Positions 9,756 to 22,370 of a DNA stretch of 64,000 nt are shown piece by piece (the stretch's first letter is position 1; each line of letters opens with the position of its first letter). The DNA is from Leclercia adecarboxylata (GTDB lineage: Bacteria > Pseudomonadota > Gammaproteobacteria > Enterobacterales > Enterobacteriaceae). The notes beneath the pieces are model-generated. The model made no database searches and had not been told where the DNA came from. It saw nothing but the letters and a program-made list of their open reading frames with translations. The DNA is taken from contig NZ_CP098325.1 in assembly GCF_023639785.1 (NCBI RefSeq), positions 3,720,001-3,784,000 on the forward strand, written 5' to 3'. The position numbers and the translations under genes were made by a program.

Positions 9756-10970
9756 ATGAGCCATTTTGCGGTAATCACGCTACCGTTATACAGCCATATG
9801 CACGCTATGGAAGCACTGGCAAAACACCTTATCATGCGCGGCCATCGGGTCACTTTTTTTCAGCAGGAAGAGGCGCGCACCTTGCTCAGGGAACCGCAGG
9901 CGCACTTCGTCGCAGTAGGTCAGCCGACGCCGTCTGCACTGCACGAGCCGGGGTTTTTCAGCCTGATATCAGGTATGGCAAGCGTAACCGATATGCTGTG
10001 CCGTGAACTGCCCCTCGCCTTCCGACAGCACAACATTGACGCCGTGATTGTCGATCAGATGGAGCCGGCGGGAGGACTGGTTGCACAAGCACTCAACCTG
10101 CCCTTTATCTCCATCTGCTGCGCCCTGCCGGTAAACCGGGATAACACCATCCCCCTGCCGGTGATGCCTTTTCGCTATGGCACCAGCGACCGCAGTCGGA
10201 AATTATACGCCTCCAGCGCGGATGTTTATGACTGGCTGATGTCGAGACAGGGGCGGGTCATTGCCCGTCATGCCCGGGCATTTGGTTTGCCCTCGCGCAA
10301 CAGGCTGGATCAATGCCTGTCGCCGCTGGCGCAAATCAGCCAGACCATTCCCGGCTTTGATTTTCCACGCACCTTGCCCGCCTGCTTCCACGCGGTAGGC
10401 CCGCTGCGCGCCGATCCGCCAACGGTTTCTTCCGGCAAAAAGAAGCCGTTTGTTTTTGCGTCATTAGGCACCATCCAGGGCTACCGCTATGGGCTGTTCC
10501 GCAAGATTGCCCGCGCCTGCCAACAGGCTGGTGTGCCCCTGCTTATTGCCCACTGTAACGGACTCAATGCCAGTCAAACCGCCCGGCTGGGGAATATGGG
10601 GGCGCAAACCGTAGGATTTACCGATCAGCTGGCGGTATTGCGCGATGCCAGCGCCGTCATCACCCACGCAGGGCTGAATACGGTTATGGATGCCATCGCC
10701 ACCGCCACGCCGATCCTCGCCGTGCCTCTGGCGTTTGATCAGCCAGGCGTCGCCGCCCGAGTGGTCTTCAGCGGCATTGGCCTTAAGGCCTGCCGCTTTT
10801 CGCCGAGCCGCACGCTCAGCCAGCATCTTCTCGATCTGCTGGAAAATAAGCAGTACACGCAGCGCATCACTGCCCTACAGACTGAGCTGATAAACGCCGG
10901 AGGGGCAGCACGGGCTGCCGACATCATTGAACAGGCGGTGTGCACACGTCATAGCGTATCGGCGGTGTAA
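9756..10970 (+). CDS. crtX: CrtX-like zeaxanthin glucosyltransferase (orphan)
   Basis: This 404-residue UDP-glycosyltransferase (GT1) resembles Pantoea CrtX along its length. Shared blocks include VTDMLCRELP, IVDQMEPAG, MPFRYGTSD, SPLAQISQ, FHAVGPLR and FASLGTIQG. The C-terminal donor-binding signature with H304 (THAGLNTVMDAI) and D328-Q329 (LAFDQPG) is intact. CrtX glucosylates zeaxanthin in pigmented Pantoea and Cronobacter. I used ATG 9756, where MSHFA matches the CrtX N-terminus, although the frame is open upstream. No crtE, crtB, crtI, crtY or crtZ gene is beside it, so its acceptor here is uncertain and may not be a carotenoid. Confidence 0.85.
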   Translation: MSHFAVITLPLYSHMHAMEALAKHLIMRGHRVTFFQQEEARTLLREPQAHFVAVGQPTPSALHEPGFFSLISGMASVTDMLCRELPLAFRQHNIDAVIVDQMEPAGGLVAQALNLPFISICCALPVNRDNTIPLPVMPFRYGTSDRSRKLYASSADVYDWLMSRQGRVIARHARAFGLPSRNRLDQCLSPLAQISQTIPGFDFPRTLPACFHAVGPLRADPPTVSSGKKKPFVFASLGTIQGYRYGLFRKIARACQQAGVPLLIAHCNGLNASQTARLGNMGAQTVGFTDQLAVLRDASAVITHAGLNTVMDAIATATPILAVPLAFDQPGVAARVVFSGIGLKACRFSPSRTLSQHLLDLLENKQYTQRITALQTELINAGGAARAADIIEQAVCTRHSVSAV

Positions 10971-10974
10971 TGAT

Positions 10975-11004
10975 AAAAAAAAACCCGCCGAAGCGGGTTT
11001 TTCT
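10975..11004. terminator. bidirectional terminator between crtX-like gene and eno
   Basis: AAACCCGC (10981-10988), loop CGAA, then GCGGGTTT, with an A-run before and a T-run after. It can end transcription of the convergent crtX-like and eno genes in both directions. Confidence 0.9.
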
Positions 11005-11026
11005 GAAGACTCAGGTTCAGTAGAAA

Positions 11027-12394
<1,368 letters not shown>

Positions 12395-12404
12395 CTAACT
12401 TTTC

Positions 12405-14057
<1,653 letters not shown>

Positions 14058-14266
14058 TTAGGGTGAAACGATGGAATAACCAGGACGGGAAAGTAGTATA
14101 CCCGAACACGGCGAGCGCCACAAACTTTCATTCTCCGTCTCCTGTCTCAGGCTTTGACTCACATTGGGAGTGAGAAAATAGCCCCTTTTGGGTAAATGTT
14201 TTTGACGCAAATCAAGCGCTTGTCATTTAAAAAATCACACAAATTGCGCTTGATCGCAAAAACCCG

Positions 14267-15058
14267 TTAGAGATCAGATTCCTGGCGTTTTACTTCCTGC
14301 CACACTTCTTCCATCGCATCGAGGTCCACGCCGGTCATTTCCAGGCCGCGGGCAGCGATAATGCGCTCCACTTCCCGGAAGCGACGCTCGAATTTGAGGT
14401 TCGCTTTTTGCAATGCCACTTCGGCTTTGACCCCTAAATGACGCGAAAGGTTGACGGTAGCAAACAGCAGATCGCCCATCTCCTCTTCCAGCTTCTCCTG
14501 ATCAACGACCGCCTGCTGGGCTTCGTGCATCACCTCGTCAATCTCTTCATGCACTTTGTCGAGCACCGGGCCGATCGTCGTCCAGTCAAACCCCACCGTC
14601 GAGCAGCGTTTCTGGATCTTATGCGCGCGCATCAGTGCCGGCAGGCTTAACGGGATATCATCCAGCGCGGAATGCTGCGACTTTTCTGCCCGCTCCGCGC
14701 TTTTAATCTGTTCCCAGCGAGCCAGCACTTCGTGGCTGTTCTCAGCGGTGGCATCGCCAAAAATATGCGGGTGACGGCGCTCCAGCTTGTCGCTGATGGC
14801 GGCGCAGATATCGTTGAAATCAAAGCGCCCCTCTTCCTGGGCCATCTGCGCATAGAACACCACCTGGAACAGCAGGTCGCCCAGCTCGCCGCACAGATCG
14901 TCAAAATCTTCCCGGGAGATGGCATCCAGCACCTCGTAGGTCTCTTCCAGAGTGTAGGGGGCTATGGTGGCGAAAGTCTGCTCTTTGTCCCACGGACAGC
15001 CGTTTTCCGGGTCGCGCAGACGTTTCATAATGCCGAGCAGGCGGTCGATTTGGGTCAT
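14267..15058 (-). CDS. mazG: nucleoside triphosphate pyrophosphohydrolase MazG
   Basis: The 263-residue all-alpha NTP pyrophosphatase has two MazG domains, with acidic metal-binding motifs EETYEVLDA and GELGDLLFQ in the first and EEIDEV and EEMGDLLFA in the second. It hydrolyses NTPs and dNTPs to monophosphates and in E. coli lowers (p)ppGpp. I chose ATG 15058 (MTQIDRL): GGAAAAG lies just before it, and length and N-terminus then match E. coli. No mazEF toxin-antitoxin pair lies between relA and mazG, unlike in E. coli K-12; the 69-base gap holds only a REP repeat. Confidence 0.97.
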   Translation of the reverse strand: MTQIDRLLGIMKRLRDPENGCPWDKEQTFATIAPYTLEETYEVLDAISREDFDDLCGELGDLLFQVVFYAQMAQEEGRFDFNDICAAISDKLERRHPHIFGDATAENSHEVLARWEQIKSAERAEKSQHSALDDIPLSLPALMRAHKIQKRCSTVGFDWTTIGPVLDKVHEEIDEVMHEAQQAVVDQEKLEEEMGDLLFATVNLSRHLGVKAEVALQKANLKFERRFREVERIIAARGLEMTGVDLDAMEEVWQEVKRQESDL

Positions 15059-15081
15059 GGTCTTTTCCATTAAAAAATAAA

Positions 15082-15110
15082 GCCGGGTGGCGGCGAAGCC
15101 TGACCCGGCC
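15082..15110. repeat. REP palindrome between relA and mazG
   Basis: A single REP-type palindrome (GCCGGGTGGCGGC, GAA, GCCTGACCCGGC) fills much of the short gap between relA and mazG. Such units are bound by DNA gyrase, Pol I or IHF in relatives and can stabilise upstream mRNA. Confidence 0.85.
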
Positions 15111-15127
15111 TACAAAAGAAAGTGCGA

Positions 15128-17365
15128 TTAACCGCCGTGCAGGCGACGGGCGTCAATCACATCCGGTACCTGGTTCAGCTTGCCGAGCACCCGGCCCAGC
15201 ACCTGCAGGTTATAGATTTCGATGGTCATATCGATGGTGGCGAGCTGCTGACGGGTGTCGCTGCGGCTGGCAACCCCAAGCACGTTCACCTTTTCGTTCG
15301 CCAGAATGGTAGTGATGTCGCGCAGCAGGCCGCTGCGATCGTTGGCTGACACCCGTACTACCAGCGAATAGCCAGCGGAGTAGCTCTCGCCCCACACCGC
15401 ATCAACGATGCGTTCCGGCGCGTGGGACTGTAAGTCGTCCAGCTGATCGCAATCCGCGCGGTGGATGGAGATCCCCCGGCCCTGGGTGATAAAACCGACG
15501 ATTTCGTCCCCGGGGATCGGCTGGCAGCAGCGGGCGATGTGGTGCATCAGATTACCCACGCCCTCCACCACTACTCTGCCGTTGTCTTTCTCTTTGCTAC
15601 GGTGCGAGGGATTGTAGCTCTTCTGCTGCAGCTGCTTCAGCGCCGCGGCATCCTGCTCTTCCGCGCTCGGTTTGTTGAACTGCGCCTGCAGGAAATTCAC
15701 CATCTGGTTAAGACGAATATCCCCGCCGCCGATGGCAGCCAGCAGCTCATCCAGCTCGTTGAAGTTGTAGCGCGGCAGCAGGAATTTCTCCGCCTCTTTC
15801 AGATGGATGCCTAAATGCTCCAGCTCGTCGTCCAGGATCTGACGCCCGGCAAGGATATTCTTGTCACGATCCTGCTTGCGGAACCAGGCGTGAATTTTAG
15901 AGCGCCCACGGCTGGTGGTGACATAGCCGAGGTTCGGGTTCAGCCAGTCGCGACTCGGGTTCGGCTGTTTCTGGGTGATGATGTCTACCTGATCGCCCAT
16001 CTGCAGTTGATAGGTGAAGGGTACAATACGCCCGCCGATTTTGGCGCCGATGCAGCGATGCCCCACATCACTGTGGATGTGGTAGGCGAAGTCGAGCGGC
16101 GTAGAGCCTGCTGGCAGGTCAACCACGTCCCCTTTCGGCGTAAAGACGTAGACCCGGTCGTCAAAGACCTGGCTGCGCACTTCATCGAGCATTTCGCCCG
16201 AGTCAGCCATCTCTTCCTGCCACGCAATCAGCTTACGCAGCCAGGCAATGCGATCTTCGTGACCGGAGCGCGCCCCGCCTGAGGTGCCCTCTTTGTACTT
16301 CCAGTGCGCGGCGACGCCCAGCTCGGACTCTTCGTGCATCTGTTTGGTGCGGATCTGGATCTCGACCGGTTTGCCGCCCGGCCCCAGGACCACGGTATGG
16401 ATCGACTGGTAGCCGTTCGGTTTCGGGTTAGCGACGTAGTCGTCAAACTCATCCGGCATGTGGCGGTAATGGGTATGAACAATCCCCAGCGCGGCGTAGC
16501 AGTCCTGTAACCGCTCGGCCACGATACGCACGGCGCGCACGTCAAACAGCTCGTCAAAGGCGAGATGCTTCTTCTGCATTTTGCGCCAGATGCTGTAGAT
16601 ATGCTTCGGACGGCCATAGACTTCGGCCTTCACGCCCTCTTCTTTCATCGACTTACGCAAACCGCCGACAAACTCTTCGATGTAATGTTCGCGGTCGATA
16701 CGGCGCTCGTGCAGCAGTTTGGCAATCCGTTTGTATTCCGCCGGGTGCAGGTAGCGGAAGCAGTAATCTTCCAGCTCCCATTTCAGCTGCCCGATCCCCA
16801 GACGGTTCGCCAGCGGGGCATAGATATTGGTGCACTCTTTCGCCGCCAGCACGCGTTCATCTTCCGGCGCGTCTTTCACTTCCCGCAAATGGGCGACGCG
16901 TTCTGCAAGCTTGATCACCACGCAGCGGAAATCATCCACCATCGCCAGCAGCATACGGCGGACGTTATCGACCTGTTCAGAAGAGACCGAATCGGTATGG
17001 GTGGCTTTAAGCTGGCGGATGGCCGCCATGTCGCGCACGCCGTGGATCAGGGCGACAACGGATTTGCCCACGCTTTCACGAAGGGCATCTTCTGTGACCA
17101 CCTCCGCGTCCGCCAGTGGGAACAGCAGCGCAGCCTGAAGCGTTTCGATATCCATACTCAGCATGGAGAGGATTTCGACCATTTCGATGCCGCGCCACAG
17201 CAGCAGTTCGGCATCGGGGTGCCCCTGAGTGGTGCGCAGACAATAGGCCCATGTTTCGGTTAAGCGTTCACACGACTGCTGGCTGGCAATCCCCAGACTT
17301 GCGATCCATTTTTGTGGGTCAAACTCACCAGCTTTATTGAGATGTGCACTTCTTACCGCAACCAT
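15128..17365 (-). CDS. relA: GTP pyrophosphokinase RelA
   Basis: The 745-residue ribosome-associated (p)ppGpp synthetase has the expected domain order: inactive HD hydrolase-like domain, synthetase domain (PNGYQSIHT), TGS domain (about 405-470), helical and zinc-finger regions (ARCCQP) and a C-terminal ACT domain. It makes pppGpp when uncharged tRNA enters the ribosome. The start ATG 17365 (MVAVRSAHLNK) has AGGAGAGG upstream and matches E. coli; the frame is open further upstream but without homology. It lies between rlmD and mazG. Confidence 0.98.
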   Translation of the reverse strand: MVAVRSAHLNKAGEFDPQKWIASLGIASQQSCERLTETWAYCLRTTQGHPDAELLLWRGIEMVEILSMLSMDIETLQAALLFPLADAEVVTEDALRESVGKSVVALIHGVRDMAAIRQLKATHTDSVSSEQVDNVRRMLLAMVDDFRCVVIKLAERVAHLREVKDAPEDERVLAAKECTNIYAPLANRLGIGQLKWELEDYCFRYLHPAEYKRIAKLLHERRIDREHYIEEFVGGLRKSMKEEGVKAEVYGRPKHIYSIWRKMQKKHLAFDELFDVRAVRIVAERLQDCYAALGIVHTHYRHMPDEFDDYVANPKPNGYQSIHTVVLGPGGKPVEIQIRTKQMHEESELGVAAHWKYKEGTSGGARSGHEDRIAWLRKLIAWQEEMADSGEMLDEVRSQVFDDRVYVFTPKGDVVDLPAGSTPLDFAYHIHSDVGHRCIGAKIGGRIVPFTYQLQMGDQVDIITQKQPNPSRDWLNPNLGYVTTSRGRSKIHAWFRKQDRDKNILAGRQILDDELEHLGIHLKEAEKFLLPRYNFNELDELLAAIGGGDIRLNQMVNFLQAQFNKPSAEEQDAAALKQLQQKSYNPSHRSKEKDNGRVVVEGVGNLMHHIARCCQPIPGDEIVGFITQGRGISIHRADCDQLDDLQSHAPERIVDAVWGESYSAGYSLVVRVSANDRSGLLRDITTILANEKVNVLGVASRSDTRQQLATIDMTIEIYNLQVLGRVLGKLNQVPDVIDARRLHGG

Positions 17366-17417
17366 TGTCCTCTCCTTTAGGGACCCTTGCCTGTCGGATT
17401 CGACAAGCCGAAACTCA

Positions 17418-18716
17418 TCAGTTGTGTTCAAACAACGCCATTGATTCCAGATGTCCAGTGTGCGGGAACATATCAAGCATTGCCAGACGCTGAATCTGGT
17501 AACCCGCGGCGAGTAACGCCTCGCTATCCCGGGCAAGCGTCGCCGGATTACAGGAAACATAGACCACGCGCTTAGGGGCGAGTTTGATAATATGCTGCAT
17601 CACGCCTGGCGCACCCGCGCGTGCCGGGTCCAGCAGAATTTTATCGAAACCGTGCGCTGCCCATGGCTGCCTGGTGACATCCTCTTCCAGATTCTCATGA
17701 AAAAATGTCACGTTTTGCAGCGCATTATGAATAGCGTTTTCGCGCCCCTTTTCCACCAGCGCCGCCACGCCTTCCACACCAACGACGCTGTGTGCCCGTT
17801 TTGCCAGCGGCAGGGTAAAGTTGCCCATCCCGCAGAACAGGTCGAGCACCCGGTCCTCTGGCTGAATATCCAGCCATGCCAGCGCGGTCGCTACCATCTG
17901 CTGATTAACGCCGTCATTGACCTGAATAAAATCACGCGGACTGAACGTTAAGCGTAGCCCGTCTGAATCATACCAGGGCGTTTCACCGCTCAGTTGCTCA
18001 AGTATCTCGCTTTGCGGAGCGAGATAAAGCGCAAGGTCAAAGGAATGCGAAAAGCGTTCCAGTTTTTCACGATCTTTGGCCGACAGCGGCGCCGTATGGC
18101 GCAGCACCATCAACGGACCGCTGTTGGCCAGCACCAGCTCAACGTGCCCGAGATGGCGAGCGCCCTGCAGTTCAGAAAGGCATTTGCGCACTTCTGGCAG
18201 CAATGCCTCAAGATGGGGCACCAGAATGGGGCACTGTTTGACGTCCACAATGTCGCTGGAGTTGGCCTTGCGAAAGCCCATCTCCAGACGCGCAGTTTTC
18301 GGCTGCCAGTTCAGGCTCAGACGCGCCCGGCGGCGGTAGCCCCAGGGCCTATCGGCGATCGTTTCATCGACGTCGTGCTTCAGCAAGCGCGCCAGCGCAT
18401 TGCTTTTGCTGCGCGCCTGGAGCGCAACGCTGGCGTGCTGCTGTTGGCAGCCGCCGCACACGCCGAAGTGCGGGCAGCGTGGCGTTTCGCGTTCCGGGCT
18501 ATCATTAAGACGGCGCTTTACCTGGCCGCGTGCGTACTGACGTTTCTCTTCCGTCAGGGTGATTTCCGCACGCTCCTGGGGCAGCAGTCCGGGGATAAAT
18601 ACGGTCTTACCCTCATGGCGCGCCACCCCCTGTCCGAACGGATCGAGGTCTGTCACTTCAACAGTTATGATCTGACGCGTCGTCACGCGTCGCTTTGCAG
18701 AGTAGAATTGCGCCAT
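17418..18716 (-). CDS. rlmD: 23S rRNA m5U1939 methyltransferase RlmD
   Basis: The 432-residue RumA-type enzyme has an N-terminal TRAM domain, a 4Fe-4S cysteine cluster ([10 protein letters not shown]), a SAM-binding motif ([10 protein letters not shown]) and the catalytic cysteine in [10 protein letters not shown]. It methylates U1939 of 23S rRNA. I set the start at ATG 18716 ([10 protein letters not shown]) by family comparison. It is divergent from barA and 52 bases upstream of relA in the same direction. Confidence 0.97.
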   Translation of the reverse strand: MAQFYSAKRRVTTRQIITVEVTDLDPFGQGVARHEGKTVFIPGLLPQERAEITLTEEKRQYARGQVKRRLNDSPERETPRCPHFGVCGGCQQQHASVALQARSKSNALARLLKHDVDETIADRPWGYRRRARLSLNWQPKTARLEMGFRKANSSDIVDVKQCPILVPHLEALLPEVRKCLSELQGARHLGHVELVLANSGPLMVLRHTAPLSAKDREKLERFSHSFDLALYLAPQSEILEQLSGETPWYDSDGLRLTFSPRDFIQVNDGVNQQMVATALAWLDIQPEDRVLDLFCGMGNFTLPLAKRAHSVVGVEGVAALVEKGRENAIHNALQNVTFFHENLEEDVTRQPWAAHGFDKILLDPARAGAPGVMQHIIKLAPKRVVYVSCNPATLARDSEALLAAGYQIQRLAMLDMFPHTGHLESMALFEHN

Positions 18717-18773
18717 CGCCGGGAATTTTCTCAAATGAACATATTGACTCTAATTGTCCCATAACGGAACTCC

Positions 18774-21530
18774 ATGACCAACTACAGCCTGCGTGCGCGC
18801 ATGATGATTTTGATCCTCGCCCCTACCGTACTCATTGGTTTACTGCTGAGTACCTTCTTCGTGGTGCACCGTTATAACGACCTTCAGCGCCAGCTTGAGG
18901 ACGCCGGGGCCAGCATTATTGAGCCGTTGGCGGTATCCAGCGAGTACGGCATGAACCTGCAAAACCGCGAGCCCATCGGCCAGCTCATCAGTATTTTGCA
19001 TCGCCGTCATTCAGACATTGTGCGGGCTATCTCGGTGTATGACCAAAATAATCATCTGTTCGTCACCTCCAATATCCAGCTTGACCCGGATACCCTGAAG
19101 CTGCCGGACGGAACGGCGTTTCCAAAACGGCTGAGCGTGATCCGCCAGGGCGAAAAGATGATCCTGCGCACGCCGATTATCTCGGAAAGCTATTCACCGG
19201 ATGAATCACCCGCATCGGACGCCAAGCCCAATAACAACCTGCTGGGATATGTGGCGCTGGAGCTGGATCTCAAGTCCGTGCGGCTGCAGCAGTACCGGGA
19301 GATCTTCATCTCCACGGTGATGATGCTGTTTTGTATCGGCATCGCGCTGATCTTTGGCTGGCGTCTGATGCGTGATGTGACCAGCCCTATCCGCAATATG
19401 GTGAATACCGTCGACCGCATCCGTCGGGGCCAGCTCGACAGCCGCGTTGAGGGCTTTATGCTCGGCGAGCTGGATATGCTGAAAAACGGCATCAACTCGA
19501 TGGCCATGTCGCTGGCGGCGTACCATGAGGAGATGCAGCATAACGTCGATCAGGCCACCTCCGACCTGCGCGAAACGCTGGAGCAGATGGAGATCCAGAA
19601 CGTCGAGCTGGATCTGGCGAAAAAACGTGCTCAGGAGGCGGCCCGCATCAAATCAGAGTTCCTGGCGAACATGTCTCACGAGCTGCGCACGCCGCTTAAC
19701 GGGGTGATTGGCTTTACCCGCCTGACCCTGAAAACCGAGCTCAACCCAACCCAGCGCGACCACCTGCATACCATTGAACGCTCCGCCAATAACCTGCTGG
19801 CGATCATCAATGACGTGCTGGACTTCTCCAAGCTCGAGGCGGGCAAACTTATCCTTGAGAGCATACCGTTCCCGCTGCGTAATACCCTGGATGAAGTGGT
19901 CACCCTGCTGGCGCACTCCTCTCACGACAAGGGGCTGGAGCTGACGCTGAACATTAAAAACGACGTACCGGACAACGTGATTGGCGATCCGCTGCGTCTC
20001 CAGCAGGTGATCACCAACCTGGTGGGCAACGCCATTAAATTCACCGAGAGCGGTAACATCGACGTGCTGGTTGAAAAGCGCGCCATCAGCAATACCAAGG
20101 TGCAGATTGAGGTGCAGATCCGCGATACGGGGATCGGTATTCCTGAGCGGGATCAGTCCCGGCTGTTCCAGGCCTTCCGTCAGGCCGACGCCAGTATTTC
20201 CCGCCGTCACGGCGGCACCGGGCTGGGACTGGTCATCACCCAGAAACTGGTCAACGAGATGGGGGGCGATATCTCCTTCCACAGCCAGCCTAACCGGGGG
20301 TCGACCTTCTGGTTCCATATCAATCTCGACCTCAACCCGAATGTCATGACCGATCGTCCGGCCATGGACTGCCTGCAGGGTAAACGGCTGGCGTACGTGG
20401 AGCCGAATACCGCCGCCGCGCAAAGTACCCTTGATGTGTTGAGCACCACCCCGCTGGAGGTGGTATACAGCCCGGCGTTCTCCGCGCTGCCCGTTGCGCA
20501 TTACGACATCCTGCTGATGGGGATCCCGGTGACCTTTACCGGCGAGCTGAGCATGCAGCAGGAGCGGCTGGCGAAAGCGGCCTCGATGACCGATTACCTG
20601 CTGCTGGCTCTGCCGTGCCATGCGCAGATTAACGCCGAGGAGCTTAAGCATGACGGGGCGGCAGCCTGTCTGCTGAAACCGCTGACTGCCACCCGTCTGT
20701 TGCCGACCCTCACCGAGTACTGTCGTCTGAACCATCACCCCGCGCCTGCGATCAGCGATCAGAGCAAACTGCCGATGACGGTGATGGCGGTGGACGATAA
20801 CCCCGCCAACCTGAAGCTGATTGGTGCGCTGCTGGAGGATCAGGTGCAGCATGTCGAGCTGTGCGAAAACGGCCTGCAGTCCGTAGAGCGGGCGAAGGCG
20901 ATGCCATTTGACCTGATCATGATGGATATTCAGATGCCCGGCATGGATGGCATCCGCGCCTGCGAACTGATTCGCCAGCTTCCTCATCACCTGCAAACGC
21001 CGGTTATCGCCGTAACGGCGCATGCGATGGCGGGTCAAAAAGAGAAACTGCTGAGCGCCGGGATGAACGATTATCTGGCGAAACCGATCGAAGAAGAGAA
21101 ACTGCGCAGCCTGCTGCTGCGCTACAAACCTGGTCCCGCCACGGACAACCGGGTAGCTCCGCCTCCCCCTCCGGAGAGCGTGGTCAACGCCAGCGCAACC
21201 CTCGACTGGCAGCTGGCGCTGCGTCAGGCGGCGGGTAAAAACGACCTGGCGCGGGAGATGCTGAAGATGCTGGTGGACTTCCTGCCGGAGATCCGCAATA
21301 AGGTGGAGGAGCAGCTGGTAGGTGAGGAACCGGACGATCTGCTCGGCGCTATCCATAAGCTGCACGGCAGTTGCGGTTACAGCGGAGTGCCGCGCCTGAA
21401 GAACCTGTGTCAGTTGCTGGAGCAGCAGTTACGTTCCGGCACGCCGGAGAGCGAGCTGGAACCGGAGTTCCTGGAGCTGCTGGATGAGATGGATAATGTG
21501 ACGCGGGAAGCGATGAAGGTGTTGGGATAG
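18774..21530 (+). CDS. barA: hybrid sensor histidine kinase BarA
   Basis: The 918-residue inner-membrane tripartite sensor is identical in length to E. coli BarA. In order it has a first membrane segment (about 11-32), a periplasmic sensor (about 33-175), a second segment (about 176-197), HAMP, kinase core with H302 in [15 protein letters not shown], ATPase domain, receiver with D718 (MMDIQMPG) and Hpt domain with H861. All three phosphorylation residues are intact. It phosphorylates UvrY, which activates csrB and csrC; csrB with its UvrY box lies about 9.6 kb downstream here. A folded noncoding element and an IS follow its stop codon. Confidence 0.99.
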   Translation: MTNYSLRARMMILILAPTVLIGLLLSTFFVVHRYNDLQRQLEDAGASIIEPLAVSSEYGMNLQNREPIGQLISILHRRHSDIVRAISVYDQNNHLFVTSNIQLDPDTLKLPDGTAFPKRLSVIRQGEKMILRTPIISESYSPDESPASDAKPNNNLLGYVALELDLKSVRLQQYREIFISTVMMLFCIGIALIFGWRLMRDVTSPIRNMVNTVDRIRRGQLDSRVEGFMLGELDMLKNGINSMAMSLAAYHEEMQHNVDQATSDLRETLEQMEIQNVELDLAKKRAQEAARIKSEFLANMSHELRTPLNGVIGFTRLTLKTELNPTQRDHLHTIERSANNLLAIINDVLDFSKLEAGKLILESIPFPLRNTLDEVVTLLAHSSHDKGLELTLNIKNDVPDNVIGDPLRLQQVITNLVGNAIKFTESGNIDVLVEKRAISNTKVQIEVQIRDTGIGIPERDQSRLFQAFRQADASISRRHGGTGLGLVITQKLVNEMGGDISFHSQPNRGSTFWFHINLDLNPNVMTDRPAMDCLQGKRLAYVEPNTAAAQSTLDVLSTTPLEVVYSPAFSALPVAHYDILLMGIPVTFTGELSMQQERLAKAASMTDYLLLALPCHAQINAEELKHDGAAACLLKPLTATRLLPTLTEYCRLNHHPAPAISDQSKLPMTVMAVDDNPANLKLIGALLEDQVQHVELCENGLQSVERAKAMPFDLIMMDIQMPGMDGIRACELIRQLPHHLQTPVIAVTAHAMAGQKEKLLSAGMNDYLAKPIEEEKLRSLLLRYKPGPATDNRVAPPPPPESVVNASATLDWQLALRQAAGKNDLAREMLKMLVDFLPEIRNKVEEQLVGEEPDDLLGAIHKLHGSCGYSGVPRLKNLCQLLEQQLRSGTPESELEPEFLELLDEMDNVTREAMKVLG

Positions 21531-21620
21531 TCAGGGCTGAGGGATCCGCATTTCTATTGTCCATCTTAAAGCGGCATTTAGATCATAAGAGAATAAAAAA
21601 CTTACAGCGACTCCCTGGTC

Positions 21621-21775
21621 CGGCTGAAAATCGCCGAAGCGTTTCCGGATGGCCGGGGCGAGGCGCAGGGACGCGCCGAGAGGGCATAGCCTGCAGGGAT
21701 GCAGGCTGGTGCCCGACCCGAAAGCCAGGAGGAATAAGCTGAGGGGACCGCGAAGCGGCGATTTTTTTGCCGGGA
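21621..21775 (+). ncRNA. candidate structured RNA / repeat element downstream of barA
   Basis: A long-range stem AAAATCGCC (21627-21635) with GGCGATTTT (21757-21765) encloses two hairpins. The first is GGCGC/GCGCC (21662-21666 and 21673-21677) with loop AGGGAC. The second is GGGCA/TGCCC (21682-21686 and 21710-21714) stacked on AGCCTGCA/TGCAGGCT with loop GGGA (21696-21699). More GGA motifs lie at 21727-21733 and 21743-21746. CCGC-GAA-GCGG plus seven T at 21748-21768 looks like a terminator for the plus strand. Loop-exposed ANGGA resembles CsrA sites, but the element could equally be a dispersed intergenic repeat. I do not recognise a named family. Confidence 0.45.
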
Positions 21776-21854
21776 GCCGGGATTGCTAAGGGGGCGGCGG
21801 TGCACTGAACCCCGGATCCTGGACACCAGATTCCAAATCTGGAGGTTCAGAACG

Positions 21855-22370
21855 ATGAAACATCCTTTCCATATCAGACTTGCGGCTGTAGAGCATTACA
21901 TGGCCGGAAAGTCGGGCATTAAAGAAACAGCCCGCCTGTTCAGTGTCGGCAAATCACCCCTGACCCGCTGGCTACGGGCTTACCGTCGTCAGGGTAAAGC
22001 CGGGCTGGAGGACCGTCCTGCGCGGACCTATACTGCAGAATTCAGGCTCCGCGTTGTCCGTTACGTCGCAAAAAACAGGTGCAGCTATGCGGAGGCTTCA
22101 TCGCGCTTCGCCATCCCCAATGAATCCCTTATTCTCAACTGGATGAGGCGCTACCGGAGGGGAGGGGCAAAGGCGCTTCACACTGCCAGACCCGGACCCG
22201 CTATGTCACAGAAAAAATATGTCCCCGGTGCTAAGCCCTTCAGTGAAATGACGCCCAAAGAACTGCAGAGGGAGCTGGAATATCTGCGTGCGGAAAATGC
22301 TTACTTAAAAAAGCTGAAAGCCCTGAGAGAAGAAAACGCGCTCAGGGAGCAGGAGAAAAAACCAGAATAG
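21855..22370 (+). CDS. IS150-group transposase OrfA
   Basis: The 171-residue DNA-binding subunit has two helix-turn-helix segments (GIKETARLFSVGKSPLTRWLRAY and the CSYAEASSRFAIP region) and a C-terminal leucine-zipper-like coiled coil (LQRELEYLRAENAYLKKL). The start is ATG 21855. The reading frame ends at 22370 with TAGTG, overlapping the second gene by one base. Six A residues at 22356-22361 just before the stop are a plausible -1 frameshift site giving the OrfAB transposase typical of this family. Confidence 0.93.
   Translation: MKHPFHIRLAAVEHYMAGKSGIKETARLFSVGKSPLTRWLRAYRRQGKAGLEDRPARTYTAEFRLRVVRYVAKNRCSYAEASSRFAIPNESLILNWMRRYRRGGAKALHTARPGPAMSQKKYVPGAKPFSEMTPKELQRELEYLRAENAYLKKLKALREENALREQEKKPE

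Noticed and set aside
19653..21365. 570-codon open frame on the minus strand opposite barA
   Set aside because: It is a shadow of the BarA frame. Its translation has no recognisable domain, and barA is fully intact on the other strand.
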